Below are positions 49,084 to 59,200 of a stretch of 64,000 nucleotides of DNA, one piece after another (the stretch's first letter is position 1; each line of letters begins with the position of its first letter). The DNA is from Rebecca billardiae RCC1528. Its lineage: Eukaryota; Haptophyta. The position numbers and the translations under genes were made by a program. The stretch is from NCBI GenBank assembly GCA_965240325.2, contig OZ251237.1, forward strand, positions 558,001-622,000, read 5' to 3'. The notes below the pieces were generated by a model. The model did not search any database. It was given only the letters and a program-made list of their open reading frames with translations, and was not told the origin of the DNA.

Positions 49084-51516
49084 TCACTCCCTATCTGGGC
49101 GACTGACCCGCGCGGGCCGGTGCCGGTGGGTCGACCGCGGTGAGTGATGCGCTCGGGAGGACATTGGTGCTTTTTCAATGTAGTCGGGATCATTCCGATG
49201 GACGGTCTGTGCCCCGGCGTCGTCGTACTCGTCCTTGCCGATCCACATCTGCTGAAAGCTATCGAGAGAGGCAAGGATGCTGCCGCCAATCCATGTGGCG
49301 TACTTGCGCTTCGGCGGGGCAACCTGGCGCAGCAGGGCGCGGTGCAGGAGCGGGCGGCGTGAGCGCGAGCACGCTGTGCCGCCGGCACGACCCTCTCCTC
49401 AACCGAGGATCCTCAACCGAGGATCCTCAACCGAGGATCCTCAACCGAGGATCCTCAACCGAGGATCCTCAACCGAGGAGGGCCGCGTCTGCAGGCGTGT
49501 CCATGCACGCGCGTGCAGCCCGCTCCCCACGCGCTCGCGCGTGTGCGCTGCACGCACAACGTGGATCTGACTCTCTGCGGACGAGGGCGCGAGGCTCAAG
49601 AGTTCCTTCTCCAGACGTTCCGAGAAGCCCTCGTGCACCGCGTTGCTGCCTGCAAGCACGATGCTGGCGTACAGATCCCTGTGGATCTCCGGCTCACACT
49701 TCGTGATGGCGTTGTAGACCATACGGCCCACTCCGTCCTCCGGCACCCTAATAAAATAGGGCTGGAAGAGCACCTCGGGCGTGCGGAAGCGCTCGTCGCT
49801 GATCGTGACGATCTGGCCATCGGGCAGCTTGTAGGTTTTCTCGAACTTCGACGGCTCCTCATGCGCCCTCAACCACTCCTCATCGAAGTCCAATGCGACG
49901 TACCCCAGCTTCTCGATGATGTCCCCGGCGACGGCGAGCTCGGCGGCTGTCGTGAACGAGTAGCCGCGCTGTGTGAGCGCGTTCGCCATGAACTGGGTGA
50001 GGTCGCGTCCGCCCAGGTCGAGCCGGAGCACGGCGTGCGGCAGGGCGTAGCCCTCGTAGATGGGCACGGCGTGCGTCACGCCCTCGTCGGACTCGAGCAC
50101 GATGCCCGTCGTCCGGCCCGCCGTGTACAGCGCGAGCACTGCATCCATAGCCACGAACAGCGCAGGGACGTTGAAAGTCTCGAACAGAATCTTGGCCATC
50201 TTCTCGCGGTTGAGCTTCGGGTTGAGCGGCGGCTCCGAGTGCAGCACGGGGCGCTCGCTGGGGTCAACCTGGAGCTCTGCGAAGAAAGTGTGTTGCCAGA
50301 TCTTCTCCATGTCGTCCCAGTTGCTCACCGGCCCGTCGAACGTCGGCCAGCTCAGCGTGAGCACGTCATCCTTGGCCAGCGCCTCGGCACCCATGAACGC
50401 ATCTTTCTGCCCCATGCCAGTCATGACGCCCGCGTGGCGCGGCCGGCCGACGACGGCGGGGAAGACGGTGCTCGGGGCATCGTCGCCTGCATACCCCGCG
50501 CTGATCGACATCGCACTCCCCGCGATCACGATGGGCTTCACTTCTTCCTCGTCATCCCAGTACTCCTGCAGGCGGCGCTGGCGCTGCTCGTAGTCTGAGG
50601 CAGTAGCGGCCGGCGTGGCAGGTGCCGGCGTGGCCGTGAGCGGTGCAAGATGCGCGAGGCGGTGCGGCAGGCCCTGTGATGCCTTGAGCAGCTCGAGCTG
50701 CACGTCGATCACTCGCGAGTGCTGCTCGCCCTCCAGAAGCCGCGAGCGCAGCGCGCATGTGTCGTCCGCCTGCGCACGGGCCAAGGAGTGCGTGCGCGCG
50801 CCCGGCCGCGCCGCCGCCTGCGCCAACGCATCTCGCACGACAGCATGGAGCGCCACGCCCGTGCGATCGCCACCATAGAGGGGTAGCGCGGTGTGGGGTG
50901 CCATCGCGTCGCCCTCGAGCGGAACTGACCGCTGTCGCGCCGCGTTGCGCACGCGCGTCTCGTAGCAGCGCAGCAGCAGCGCGTCACCCAGCTTGCTGCC
51001 CTCGTCGTGCGACCAGCCAGCCGCGAGCACGACGAGTCGGGCGCGTGGCTGGTCGGCGATTGCGCGCAGCTTGAAGAGCTGCTCGCACTCGGCGCCCTCC
51101 TCGGCGTGCACGAGCACGTCGCACGTCGATGCATGCACCTTCCAGCGCGCAGCGCACCGATCCTCAATCGTGTCTGCGACAGTGAAGAGAGTGTGTCCAA
51201 CTGCCGCCTCGAGCGCGGTGCACTCGTTCTCCGGGTGAATGTGGGAGGGCATGTCAAAGGAGCGCAGAGTGGTGCCCTCGGGCAGCAGAGTCTCGCGCGC
51301 CGTCTTCTCCGCGTGCGAGCCCGTCACGCACACGTGGTGCGGCGTGTGCGCTGGCAGGCGGCGCAGGTGTGCGCCGAACGAAGAGCGGCTGAGGAGAAGG
51401 GGCGTGGCGTCGGCGTGCTCGCCAGCCTGCTCGAGCGTGAAGGCGGCGACCAGGAGCACCAGACCAATCGCCGAGGTCAGCAGCCCCCACCGGAGCAGAG
51501 CGCGCGTGGATGACAT
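49084..51516 (-). CDS. Membrane-anchored divergent actin (N-terminal TM + novel domain + actin), 2 exons
   Basis: Exons 51516-49558 and 49323-49084 (minus) join in phase 0 ([19 protein letters not shown]) to 732 residues. The N terminus has basic residues then one hydrophobic segment (residues ~10-30, [18 protein letters not shown]), a signal anchor or uncleaved signal peptide. Residues ~35-310 form a domain I do not recognise. From ~325 a full actin fold follows: [20 protein letters not shown], a DNase-loop region with [78 protein letters not shown] and a C-terminal [10 protein letters not shown] block, then a ~28-residue extra tail. Nucleotide-pocket positions differ from canonical actin: DNGSG is IAGSA, the catalytic Gln (Q137) is Asp, DSGDG is ESDEG, and SGGTT is AGSNA. 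A lumenal or surface, non-polymerising actin is inferred. Confidence 0.85.
49396..49479 (+). repeat. 14-bp minisatellite, 6 copies, in the actin intron
   Basis: TCCTCAACCGAGGA is repeated six times head to tail at 49396-49479, with no substitutions seen. It lies inside the single intron (49324-49557) of the anchored-actin gene. Each unit is itself a near palindrome. Confidence 0.95.
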
Positions 51517-51651
51517 CGTACACGCGGCGCGCAACCAGTGGTCAGCAGCGCCGGCCCGGGTGGCGGGGAGAAGGCTCTGCACCCCGCGCTGCAAGGCGTG
51601 CACTCCTGAGTACTGCACCGCCGCGTTACCAGCCGATTGCAGGTGTGCAGC

Positions 51652-51890
51652 AACCAGTAATCTCGCCTGCCTGAGCTGTGTGCGTCTCTTATTCTTAGTA
51701 CAGTAAACTGTACTGCTTCTGCAGGGATGATCCGCGAAAGTACAGTACTGTAACAGCTGATGCAGCTGCAGCTGCAGCTGTGGCAGCTCTCAGTCTCAAG
51801 TACAGTTTAGTCTCAAGTACAGTTTACTAAGAATAAGATGCGCACACAGCTCAGGCAGGCGAGATACGCCCTTGCTCATAGTTACTGGTT
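51652..51890. repeat. Imperfect inverted repeat (about 55-60 bp arms)
   Basis: The left arm (51652-51714) and right arm (51816-51890) are reverse complements over the stretch containing ATCTCGCCTGCCTGAGCTGT and CTTATTCTTAGTA, with a ~15-bp insertion in the right arm. The ~100-bp loop holds a GCAGCTGCAGCTGCAGCTG run and repeats of TCAAGTACAGTTTA. It sits immediately upstream of the anchored-actin gene and could be a fold-back element or a cruciform-forming promoter feature. Confidence 0.8.
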
Positions 51891-52705
51891 CATCCGAAAG
51901 TCGTGGCGGTTCCCCCAAACTAAATAAAAAAAACTGTGCCCTGGCGGGCGGGGGGGTCGGCGGGCCGTGCCAGTGCTGTCGCAATGTTTCCTCTGCGGGT
52001 TCGCGTCTTTCCACAGCATTCGCTCGTGGCCGGGTGACGGACAGTCGGACCAGTGACACCTGTGAAGTTCTCCAATCTCCCACGCGGTGCGGTACGCGTT
52101 CGTGCACATCAGCAAGGCCCACGACACCCACGAGGGAATGTGCAGCACGCGGGGCGGGGCGGGTAGCCCGTTGCTCCGCGCGAGCGCGGGTACGCGCTGT
52201 ATGTGCCGCATCTCGACCGCGATGGCGTAATCGAGCGCCTCGCCACCGACGAAGCCGCCAGAGTAGATCGTGTGCATGTCCTCCTGCCGCCAGCCGAGAG
52301 CGGTCGTCGCGAGGACGCTTGCCGATGTCCGCTCCGGGCATGATGGGCTCGGCGCAGGTCGCGTTGACGTCGTACACTGCCGCCACGCTGAGCACGAGCG
52401 CGTTCACGTTCACGCGGTCGTCGCTCTTCGCCTCTTCGACAGGTCTGGCGCCCGCGTGTTCGGCGGCACGAGGAGCTGTTGGTTGTGCGCGCGCGCGCGC
52501 ACAGCGACAGCGTGTGCCACTCGCGATCGAGAGTGGGCACGAGCTGCTCACGCGGGCACACGAATCGCAGCGCATCCGTCACCGGCGTGACGACTTCCGC
52601 CTCGTCCCGCAGCGCCTGCGCCATGGACGAGGATGGCGCGTCGATGTTGCATGCTCGACGTTTCATCTCTCTGCGGATGGCATCACGGGGTTGTCTGTGT
52701 CGCAC
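51891..52705 (-). pseudogene. Decayed coding region of unknown origin
   Basis: On the minus strand, protein-like stretches appear in different frames in succession: RDEAEVVTPVTDALRFVCPR (near 52600), RVNVNALVLSVAAVYDVNAT (near 52400), then SGGFVGGEALDYAIAVEMRH (near 52240) and VLHIPSWVSWALLMCTNAYR (near 52120). No splice scheme that joins them was evident, so the simplest reading is a frame-damaged gene or element. No family was recognised. Confidence 0.35.
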
Positions 52706-53572
52706 TGCGGCGAGGGTCGCCAGCTCGCGAAGACGCGGTTGCTGCCACGGCGACAGACCCGGGAGGCGCGTCTGCTGCGCGTCGTACGCCGTTGGCGCTG
52801 CGCTTCCGTCGCATTGGTCACCGTCGACGCCATGCAGGTCGGACGTGGGCAGCCCCCGCAGCGGGGGCTTTGCTTTTCACGAGCGTGTGGCAGGATCCCG
52901 GGAACGCCCTTGAGGGCCGTTGGTGCGATGGCGCTTCCCGCCCGCGAGACACCTCGTGATGAGGGCCTTTCCGCACCGAGCCCGACGCGCGGCGGTGAAT
53001 CGAGCGAGGCGGCCATCGTGCGCAGCGCTTGATGCTATGGCTGGTGCGAGCGCTCGACGTGCAAGTCGGGCGAGGACCGCCCCAGGTCGCACGATCGTGT
53101 CGACGCGCCGAGCGTTAGCGTACCTCCAAACGCGTCGACTTTGGCCCTCGTTCGACCTGCACGCGAGACGACGAGGGCAGCAATCGCGAATCGGGCGAAA
53201 ACCCGTCTAGGGAATCATCTCACGATGTCCGCGCCGGCGTTGGATTTGGCGCGCGCCGCCCACGCGCTCCGCGCCATGGCCGACACCTTTTTCGGCCGAG
53301 CGTCCCCAGTGGGAGCTGCGAGGGCGCACGGTAGTGAGCAAGGCGATTTTCTTTTCTTTGCGAGGCGATTTTCTTTATTCTTTTCCTTTTTCTTATCTTT
53401 TCCCCGGGCACTACAACTACAGGGGCGGACCTACGGCCCGCCATAAATATTAACGACGTGGTATGCAACGGGCAGGCGTCAGAGTCAGCAAGCTGTAGCA
53501 GCAGATCGAGCAGCAGAGACAAACACCAGGATCAGCGCTCCTCGCCGTCGTCCCCCCCCTCATAGTCGCCCA
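52706..53572. other. Intergenic, no gene seen
   Basis: 0.87 kb between decayed coding sequence and the minus-strand frame at 53573. A T-rich, purine-poor stretch lies at 53345-53405. Short frames carry no domains. Confidence 0.5.
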
Positions 53573-54100
53573 TCACTCCATCGCCGAGCGGAAGCTCGAC
53601 GCACCGTCTGGCGTCGACGCGCACGCGCCACCGCGGTGGTCGCGGTGCCACGCGTCGTCAGCAGTCGTCTCGAAGTAGTCGTCGTATGCAGCGCCCCCGC
53701 GGGCGCGTGCCCCCGGGCGCACGTGCGCCATGCGCGCGCGGGCGATGAGCATCTTGGCCTGGCCACGCAGGCAGCGCATGCCCAGCTCGCGCCGCATGGT
53801 GCCGAGCAGCGCGCGCTCGGCGGCGGGGCGCGAGGGCGCGCTGAGGCGCGCGCGCCACGTGTCCCGCCCCATCTTGGCGATCTTCTTGAGGGTGAGGTCC
53901 ACCTCCGCGCTCCACTCGCCGAACGCCCCCACGACAATCGGGACGATCGCGGGGAAGGTGTCGAGCCGCGCCTCGTATGGGCCCACCTGGCCCTCAAGCG
54001 TGCCGTAGACCTCGCGGTCGAGGAGCTGCAGCTGCTTGCGCCGCTCGCGCGGGACGAGTTCCGCGCGGTGGCGCACCGCACCGTTGCGGCCGTCGCTCAC
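53573..54100 (-). CDS. Probable C-terminal remnant of a non-LTR retrotransposon protein
   Basis: 175 residues. The frame contains EARLDTFPAIVPIVVGAFGE followed by WSAEVDLTLKKIA and a C-terminal CLRGQAKMLIARARMAHVRP. This resembles the tail of reverse-transcriptase polyproteins of algal LINE elements, where a FVP-VVETFG-WG block precedes helical segments and a GNARMLLARA-type motif. The catalytic YXDD region is absent, so if the call is right the copy is 5'-truncated, as is usual for LINEs. It could alternatively be a small host protein of unknown function. Confidence 0.4.
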   Translation of the reverse strand: MSDGRNGAVRHRAELVPRERRKQLQLLDREVYGTLEGQVGPYEARLDTFPAIVPIVVGAFGEWSAEVDLTLKKIAKMGRDTWRARLSAPSRPAAERALLGTMRRELGMRCLRGQAKMLIARARMAHVRPGARARGGAAYDDYFETTADDAWHRDHRGGACASTPDGASSFRSAME

Positions 54101-54619
54101 CCTGTAGCGCGACTGGCTCAGCGAGATGGACCGCCATAAAATTAAATACCCGCCATTCCCCTTTATGACGGGCTCCGGGTGATCAGATCATATCATATCG
54201 GACGAATAAGCACTGCTGCTACTTCAAGCAGATCGACAACCGTGGCGACTGATGATGACAGCCTGCGGCTCGGTGCTGCTCCAAATAACTAACGTTCAGT
54301 GTTTATTGTGTTAGACCTTGGTCCGTTGAAGTGGTCCGTTGAAGCATGCCATCGTCATCTGTACGAGTAAGCTGCGGAGTGTCGGGCCATGCAGGGTAGC
54401 CGGCAGTGAGCGGCGCAGCGCGCGCGCGCAGGGGCAGTGTGAGCACGCCACACCGCACGGCGGAGGTGCGCAGACGCGCGCCCCCGCAGTCCTCCGGCAC
54501 GTCTCGGGAGGGCCGCGCAAGCGCACCCGGCCCCCCCATCCCGGGCCGCCCTGCGGCCTCCGGACCTGCCTGCCCCAGCTGTACCTAGAGCCAAGGCGGC
54601 GCGCGGCTCATCCCGGCCC
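54101..54619. other. Intergenic, no gene seen
   Basis: 519 bp upstream of the minus-strand frame at 53573 and beyond the 3' end of the coiled-coil gene. It holds a short direct repeat (TTGGTCCGTTGAAG/GTGGTCCGTTGAAG near 54317-54344) and no recognisable gene. Confidence 0.5.
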
Positions 54620-56302
54620 TCAAAACAGCTGGGGGCTGCCAGACAGTGCGAAAGACAGCGCGTGCTGTGGCAAGAACGTATGATGGAAGAGGGCACCGAG
54701 AGCAGGCCCTCTGCTGGAGTCTTGCGTGCGAGAGTGCACGCGCGTGCGCCCGTGCGCGTGGGCGCCCCGCCCCGCGCGCGCCGCGCGCAGCGACGCACCC
54801 ACTCGAGGCTTGTGCTCGAAGGCGCTCTGCGCCGCGCGCCACGCGCGCTCAATCGTCTCATCCACGGCCGACGTGTAGCCCGCAGCGGCGGGGTCGGCAT
54901 GCGCGAGGCTCGGGCGTGGGGTGGCGTACGCGGGCGGCATCGACAACGGTGGCGGCGCCCCGCGCGGCGTCGGCCGAGCGGGGCGCGTCAGCGTGCCCAC
55001 GGCCGGCGTCCTGCTCACCCACGCGCCGTGCGCGCCGAGCGAGTGAAGCGGCGGCGTGTGCTGTGGCGGCGTGCGCCGTGGCGGCGTGTGCGTGCGCCTC
55101 GGCGCAGCGCCAGCGCCAGAGGAGATGGCGCGGGCGTGCGCCGCGGCGTACGAGTCGATGAGCTCGGATTCGGCCGCGCTGTGCGCGAGGGAGGCGTACG
55201 AGCCGCTCCCACGCACGCCGCTGCTCGCATCCACGCTCGGGCGGCGGAGGCGGGGCGCGCTCGCCGGCCGATGCGAGCGCGCGCGGCCGTGCTCCGCCAG
55301 CCGCCGCTCCGAGCCTCGGCTGAGCTGCGGCGTGAACGTGCAATCCTCCAGCTCCTGAAGCTCTCGGCGGATGCGCGCCTCCTCCGCCTCGCGCGCGAGC
55401 TTCGCCCGCGCCGCCACCGCACGCTCGTACATCGCCGCGCCGTCGCCCGTGCCGCGGCTCTCGGGCGGCGGGTCGAAGTGCGAAATCCGCTCCGGCTGAA
55501 AGCTCAGCTCCGCCTCGGCCGCGTCCGCCTCCTCGTCGCGCGCCGCGGCGAGGCGGTGCTCGCGCTGCTCAATGAACTCGCGGCCGCGCTCGTAGATGTC
55601 CTTGGCCGACGGCGCGTCCGAGTGCCGCCGCCTGCTCGCCGTCTTGGCAGGCTTGGGCGGCCGCGTCGGCGTCGCGCCGTACCGGCCCGCGACCGAAGCC
55701 TTGGTCGAGGCCGTGTACTGCTCCGAGCGCCGCGCGGCGAGGTGCCGCGAGCCCGGGGCCATGCGCGGCTGCTCGGTGGACGCCGCGTCGATCTCGGTCT
55801 GCAGCGCCTCCGCGTGCGCCCGGCGACGCTCCAGCACCTCGAGCCCGCGCGCGTACAGATCCTCGCCGAGCAGCAGGGCACGGTCATCCGCCTCGGCGGT
55901 CCGGGCCGGGCGCGACTCCTCCTCGGCCGCGGCGGTGTACGCCTTGAAGCTGGCGGTCGGGGCGGCGATGTCGTCGATCGTGCGCTCGAGCCCGGTCGAG
56001 TATGCGTTTATCCTCGGTCTGAACGCGTCCGGGCCGGGCCCAGGCGCAACCGCCGCCTTGCGCGCCGCCCAGCTCTCCTCCGATTGCTCCCAGCCCGACA
56101 CCGGGCCGGCGTAGCCGGTCGCGTTGAGAATGTGCGCGGAGACCTCGCTCACGAACGGCACGGGCGCCGTCGCATTCGCCTCGAGCTCGGCTCGCCTCGC
56201 CTCCGCCTCGCGACGCAGGGCCTCCAGACGCTGCTCGCGCGCCTGCAGCCACTCCTGATTGCGCTGGTAGACGCCGCCCCCCGATTGATGGGCTGCCGCC
56301 AT
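54620..56302 (-). CDS. Coiled-coil protein of flagellar-associated style with F-x-P repeats
   Basis: 560 residues from the ATG at 56302 (MAAAHQSGGGVYQRNQEWLQ). Charged helices alternate with short motifs typical of repeat-bearing cytoskeletal proteins of flagellates: PFVSEVSAHI, DAFRPRINAYS, LYARGLEVLERRRAHAEAL, IYERGREFIEQREHRLAAAR, LSFQPERISHF and CTFTPQLSRGSERRLAE. The tail is Ser/Pro/Arg-rich. The frame is open upstream of the ATG, and the first codons there (IQVFQCDAHGEPYDDAM) look like real protein, so the original N terminus probably extended further. At 56356, 54 bp upstream, it meets the end of a 727-bp repeat. Function is not known. Confidence 0.6.
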   Translation of the reverse strand: MAAAHQSGGGVYQRNQEWLQAREQRLEALRREAEARRAELEANATAPVPFVSEVSAHILNATGYAGPVSGWEQSEESWAARKAAVAPGPGPDAFRPRINAYSTGLERTIDDIAAPTASFKAYTAAAEEESRPARTAEADDRALLLGEDLYARGLEVLERRRAHAEALQTEIDAASTEQPRMAPGSRHLAARRSEQYTASTKASVAGRYGATPTRPPKPAKTASRRRHSDAPSAKDIYERGREFIEQREHRLAAARDEEADAAEAELSFQPERISHFDPPPESRGTGDGAAMYERAVAARAKLAREAEEARIRRELQELEDCTFTPQLSRGSERRLAEHGRARSHRPASAPRLRRPSVDASSGVRGSGSYASLAHSAAESELIDSYAAAHARAISSGAGAAPRRTHTPPRRTPPQHTPPLHSLGAHGAWVSRTPAVGTLTRPARPTPRGAPPPLSMPPAYATPRPSLAHADPAAAGYTSAVDETIERAWRAAQSAFEHKPRVGASLRAARAGRGAHAHGRTRVHSRTQDSSRGPALGALFHHTFLPQHALSFALSGSPQLF

Positions 56303-56355
56303 AGCGTCATCGTACGGTTCGCCGTGCGCGTCGCACTGAAAAACTTGGATGGGTT

Positions 56356-57082
56356 CCCCCCCCCAAGAAGGGCTCAGCCCTCGATTTGCGCGCGGGACGC
56401 GCGCCGTCGAAGTCGCGCTTTCGCCGCTTCTGAAAAGCGCCGTGGTACCTTTCCGCGCGCTGCGCGCCAGTGGGCGCACAGTGGCGGCCGCGCGCCGCCG
56501 CGCGGGCCGCAGCCTCGCGGCCACTGGCGCCACCGCGAGGCCGCGCGCTCGGGCGGCGCGGGCTGCCAGCCGCGCGTAGGAGCCCGCCGCGCGCGCTCGG
56601 CCCGGCTCGCGGCCTGCTCGCCGCCCGTGCGCTCGGCACGCGGCCGGCGCGACCCGGGCGGCGCGGCGCGCGAGGTTCGCGCGCCCGCTCGGCGGGCGCG
56701 TGAGCGAGTCGAGCGCGTTCGGTCGGCCGCGCCTGGGCGAGCGTGTCCGCCACAGGCTGTAGCGAGCCGGGCTCCCTCGCCTCGACGCCCGAGGCGGTGC
56801 GCCGCGCGCGTTCTGTGCCGGTCTGCGGCGGCGCAGCGGCTGCGCTCGCGCACGGACGGCCGCTGGGCTTGGATGGGCGCTCTCGAGCGCGTTTGGCGGC
56901 GGATCCCGCGCGGAGGGCTGGGGCAGGCACGGCATTCCGCTCTGTCCGCGCCCGGCCCGCCTCGTGACGGAGGCCTTGCCCATCGACCGCTCGCGCGCCT
57001 CGCCGCCGGCGCTCGACCGGAGTCGGGCGTGGGCCGCACGCGCCGCGCGCGCCGCGCGCCCGCCCGGTCGGCCCATGAAGGC
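56356..57082 (-). repeat. 727-bp inverted repeat, left copy
   Basis: The reverse complement of this segment matches 59201-59927 almost base for base; only a few substitutions are apparent, for example in the triplets giving AEC versus ADC and PLCAHW versus PLRAHW. Homology stops at a C9 run (56356-56364) on one side and at GCCTTC[A/G]TGGGC on the other. The element is very GC-rich with no recognisable protein domain. It abuts the 5' end of the coiled-coil gene. Confidence 0.9.
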
Positions 57083-59200
57083 GATGCGATGTGCTCTTCA
57101 CATTGCCTGGCTCCCGCGTGCGCTGGCTGGTCGCACGCCTTCCTGGACGTCGCCTTTGGCGCGCCTCGCTCCAGCATGCGCGCGTGTGTCGCTGTGCACG
57201 CCGTGGACACAGGTCAGAAGTGTTGCAATCGTGAGCGGAGCTTAGCCCGTGGGCTGCACGCAGCTCGCCCCGTGCCTGATTTAATCGCTGGGCGCGCGAG
57301 AGGCTGTGCCACACACATCCAGGTGTGCGCCAGTAGATAGCACGTGGCTGCGTCCAACACGTCTAGGCGGAAGGTCGGGTGAGTCTAACAACTTGAGGCG
57401 GCGACCCGAGTACCTGACAACAACGACGGCCGAGCCCGTGGTGCACACGCCAGCTGAGACTCTCTGGCTGACAGGTCAGAGCCGCCACCACCGATGCCGT
57501 GCCCGCTCCGGTGCGGCTAGGCACATCACCGAGCGAACATGCGCCATCACGGTGTGCCCGAGGCAGGTCCGAGGCAGCCCACCATGCTGGCCGACATCAT
57601 CTCGGGCTCGGCACCGCAGGACAGCAGCCGCTGGCCGAGCAGAGGCACTCGCGTGGCCCATAGTGTGCTCGCAAGTTCGCTCGGCCCATCAGGCGCTGCC
57701 TCCCGAGGGCGAGATCGCGGTGGGCCACCGACCGTGCGCGCCGGCCAACCTTGCCTCAATCGCCAAGCGCAAGCACCCCGCCATCTGCTGCCGCTGCAGA
57801 GGCGCGCTGAGGGCGCAAGCCAGCCTGTGTGACCGTCTGTCAGACAGAGGCATCATTGGTGACTGCTCGTGTAGCCGTGCCATCCAGAGTGCACTTAAGT
57901 GGGGCGAAATGCTGGTGGTCAGGCGGTAGAGGCTGTGCCCCGTGTCACACGCGGACGTCGCAGTGCGAAAGAGCACGCCGAGGCGGCGCTGCAGGTAGCG
58001 AGTGCGGTTGAGAATCATGCCCGATTGACACTGCTGCCTGTATTGTCAGCGTTGCTTGCAGGAAGGGCTGGCTGCAGGTGCCACCCAGCCCACCGGCCGG
58101 CCAACCGCTGTCGCCACCACTATCGCCGCTGGCATGCCCGCCACCATTACCGCCACCGTCTCCGCCGCTAAGCCCGCCGCGTAGAACGCGGCCGTCGCCG
58201 CCGCCACGCCCGCCACCGAGCTCGCAGCCGAGCCCGCAGCCATCACCGCCACCGTCGCCCCCTCCTCCCAATCCGCCGCCGAGCCCACCGCAGATCCCAC
58301 TACCACCATCGCTACCACCATCACCGCCTGCGTCGTCACCACCTAGTCCGCCGCCGTCATTACCGTCATCATCACCGCCCAGTCCGCCGCCGAGCCCAGA
58401 GCGTCGTCGCCGCCATCGTCTCTGCCACCATCGCCGCTGCCCAGCCAGTCTCAGGGTACACGCAGCCGTCATCGCGCGGTCGTCGTGCAGTATTCAAGTT
58501 CAACGACACTGCTACATCAGCGGGCCGGATGGCGATCCCAGGTGCGCATGGCAACGGATGTCAAGCAATGTCGTCCGCTCAGCAGGTGTACGTTCCCTAC
58601 ATCCATGCTGCTGCTCGGGCTCTGGCGAGTCTGGCAGACCTGTCGGCACTGCACACGCGCGGGCTCGCGCGTGCACACGCGCGGGCTCGCGCACACAGTA
58701 GCAGACTAAGTGCAGCACTGCTGAGTGAACAGCACGCGCACAGCCATGGGCACGGTATGCCTAGCACGGCCGTGAGACGGGCGGGCACGGGTGCGCTGGG
58801 GCGGCCCAGGCTGCATCAACTGCCCCCGTCGCTCGCCAACACTCTAGCTGGGCCTGCTAGCTCAGCTTGTGTTCATGCGCTGCCGGCGCTCAGTCGGCTC
58901 GGCACAGTCACTGCAATGGGCAATAGCGCTTTGTGCCCTGCCGGCCCCGCCTGCTGGCGCTGCGCCAAGGTCAGCACAGTGGTGGGCCCATTGGGCGCGG
59001 ACAGCAGCACGCGCCGCGCGTCTCATGTCTGTGACCGCTGCCAGTTCGGGCACTCAAAGGGCCGCAGCCAGTGGACGGTCCAGACCCCGCATGAGCGCTG
59101 AGCAAGGCGAGGAACGAGTGCGACCGGCTGAGCAGAGATGCCAGCTGAACAGTAGGCTGCTGCAACTGCATTGCCCTCGCGTGCCGCTGGATGCCGCGCT
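57083..59200. other. Spacer between the 727-bp inverted repeats, no gene recognised
   Basis: 2.1 kb of unique sequence between the inverted copies. Open frames are short and inconsistent. It contains a simple-sequence block at 58078-58440, listed separately, and a short tandem of CGCGCGGGCTCGCGC-like units at 58656-58700. No transposase, recombinase or RNA gene was identified. Confidence 0.5.
58078..58440 (+). repeat. CCN-rich trinucleotide simple-sequence block
   Basis: A run of CCG/CCA/CCT triplets with occasional TCA/TCG. It reads as Pro/Ser-rich on the plus strand and Gly/Asp-rich on the minus strand. The plus frame extends to 58701 (207 codons), but composition alone explains it. It resembles the Pro-rich linkers of the 1.8-6.0 kb gene without any Cys module. 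Confidence 0.6.

Noticed and set aside
49396-49479. CRISPR-like array of short repeats
   Set aside because: The 14-bp units are contiguous, without spacers, and lie in a eukaryotic intron: a minisatellite.
51872-53032. 386-codon plus-strand frame
   Set aside because: Runs through one arm of the inverted repeat and decayed coding sequence, with Arg/Ser/Ala-rich content and no domain.
58078-58701. 207-codon Pro-rich gene between the 727-bp repeats
   Set aside because: Composed almost entirely of CCN triplets, equally open as Gly/Asp on the other strand, with no signal peptide or Cys module; treated as simple sequence.
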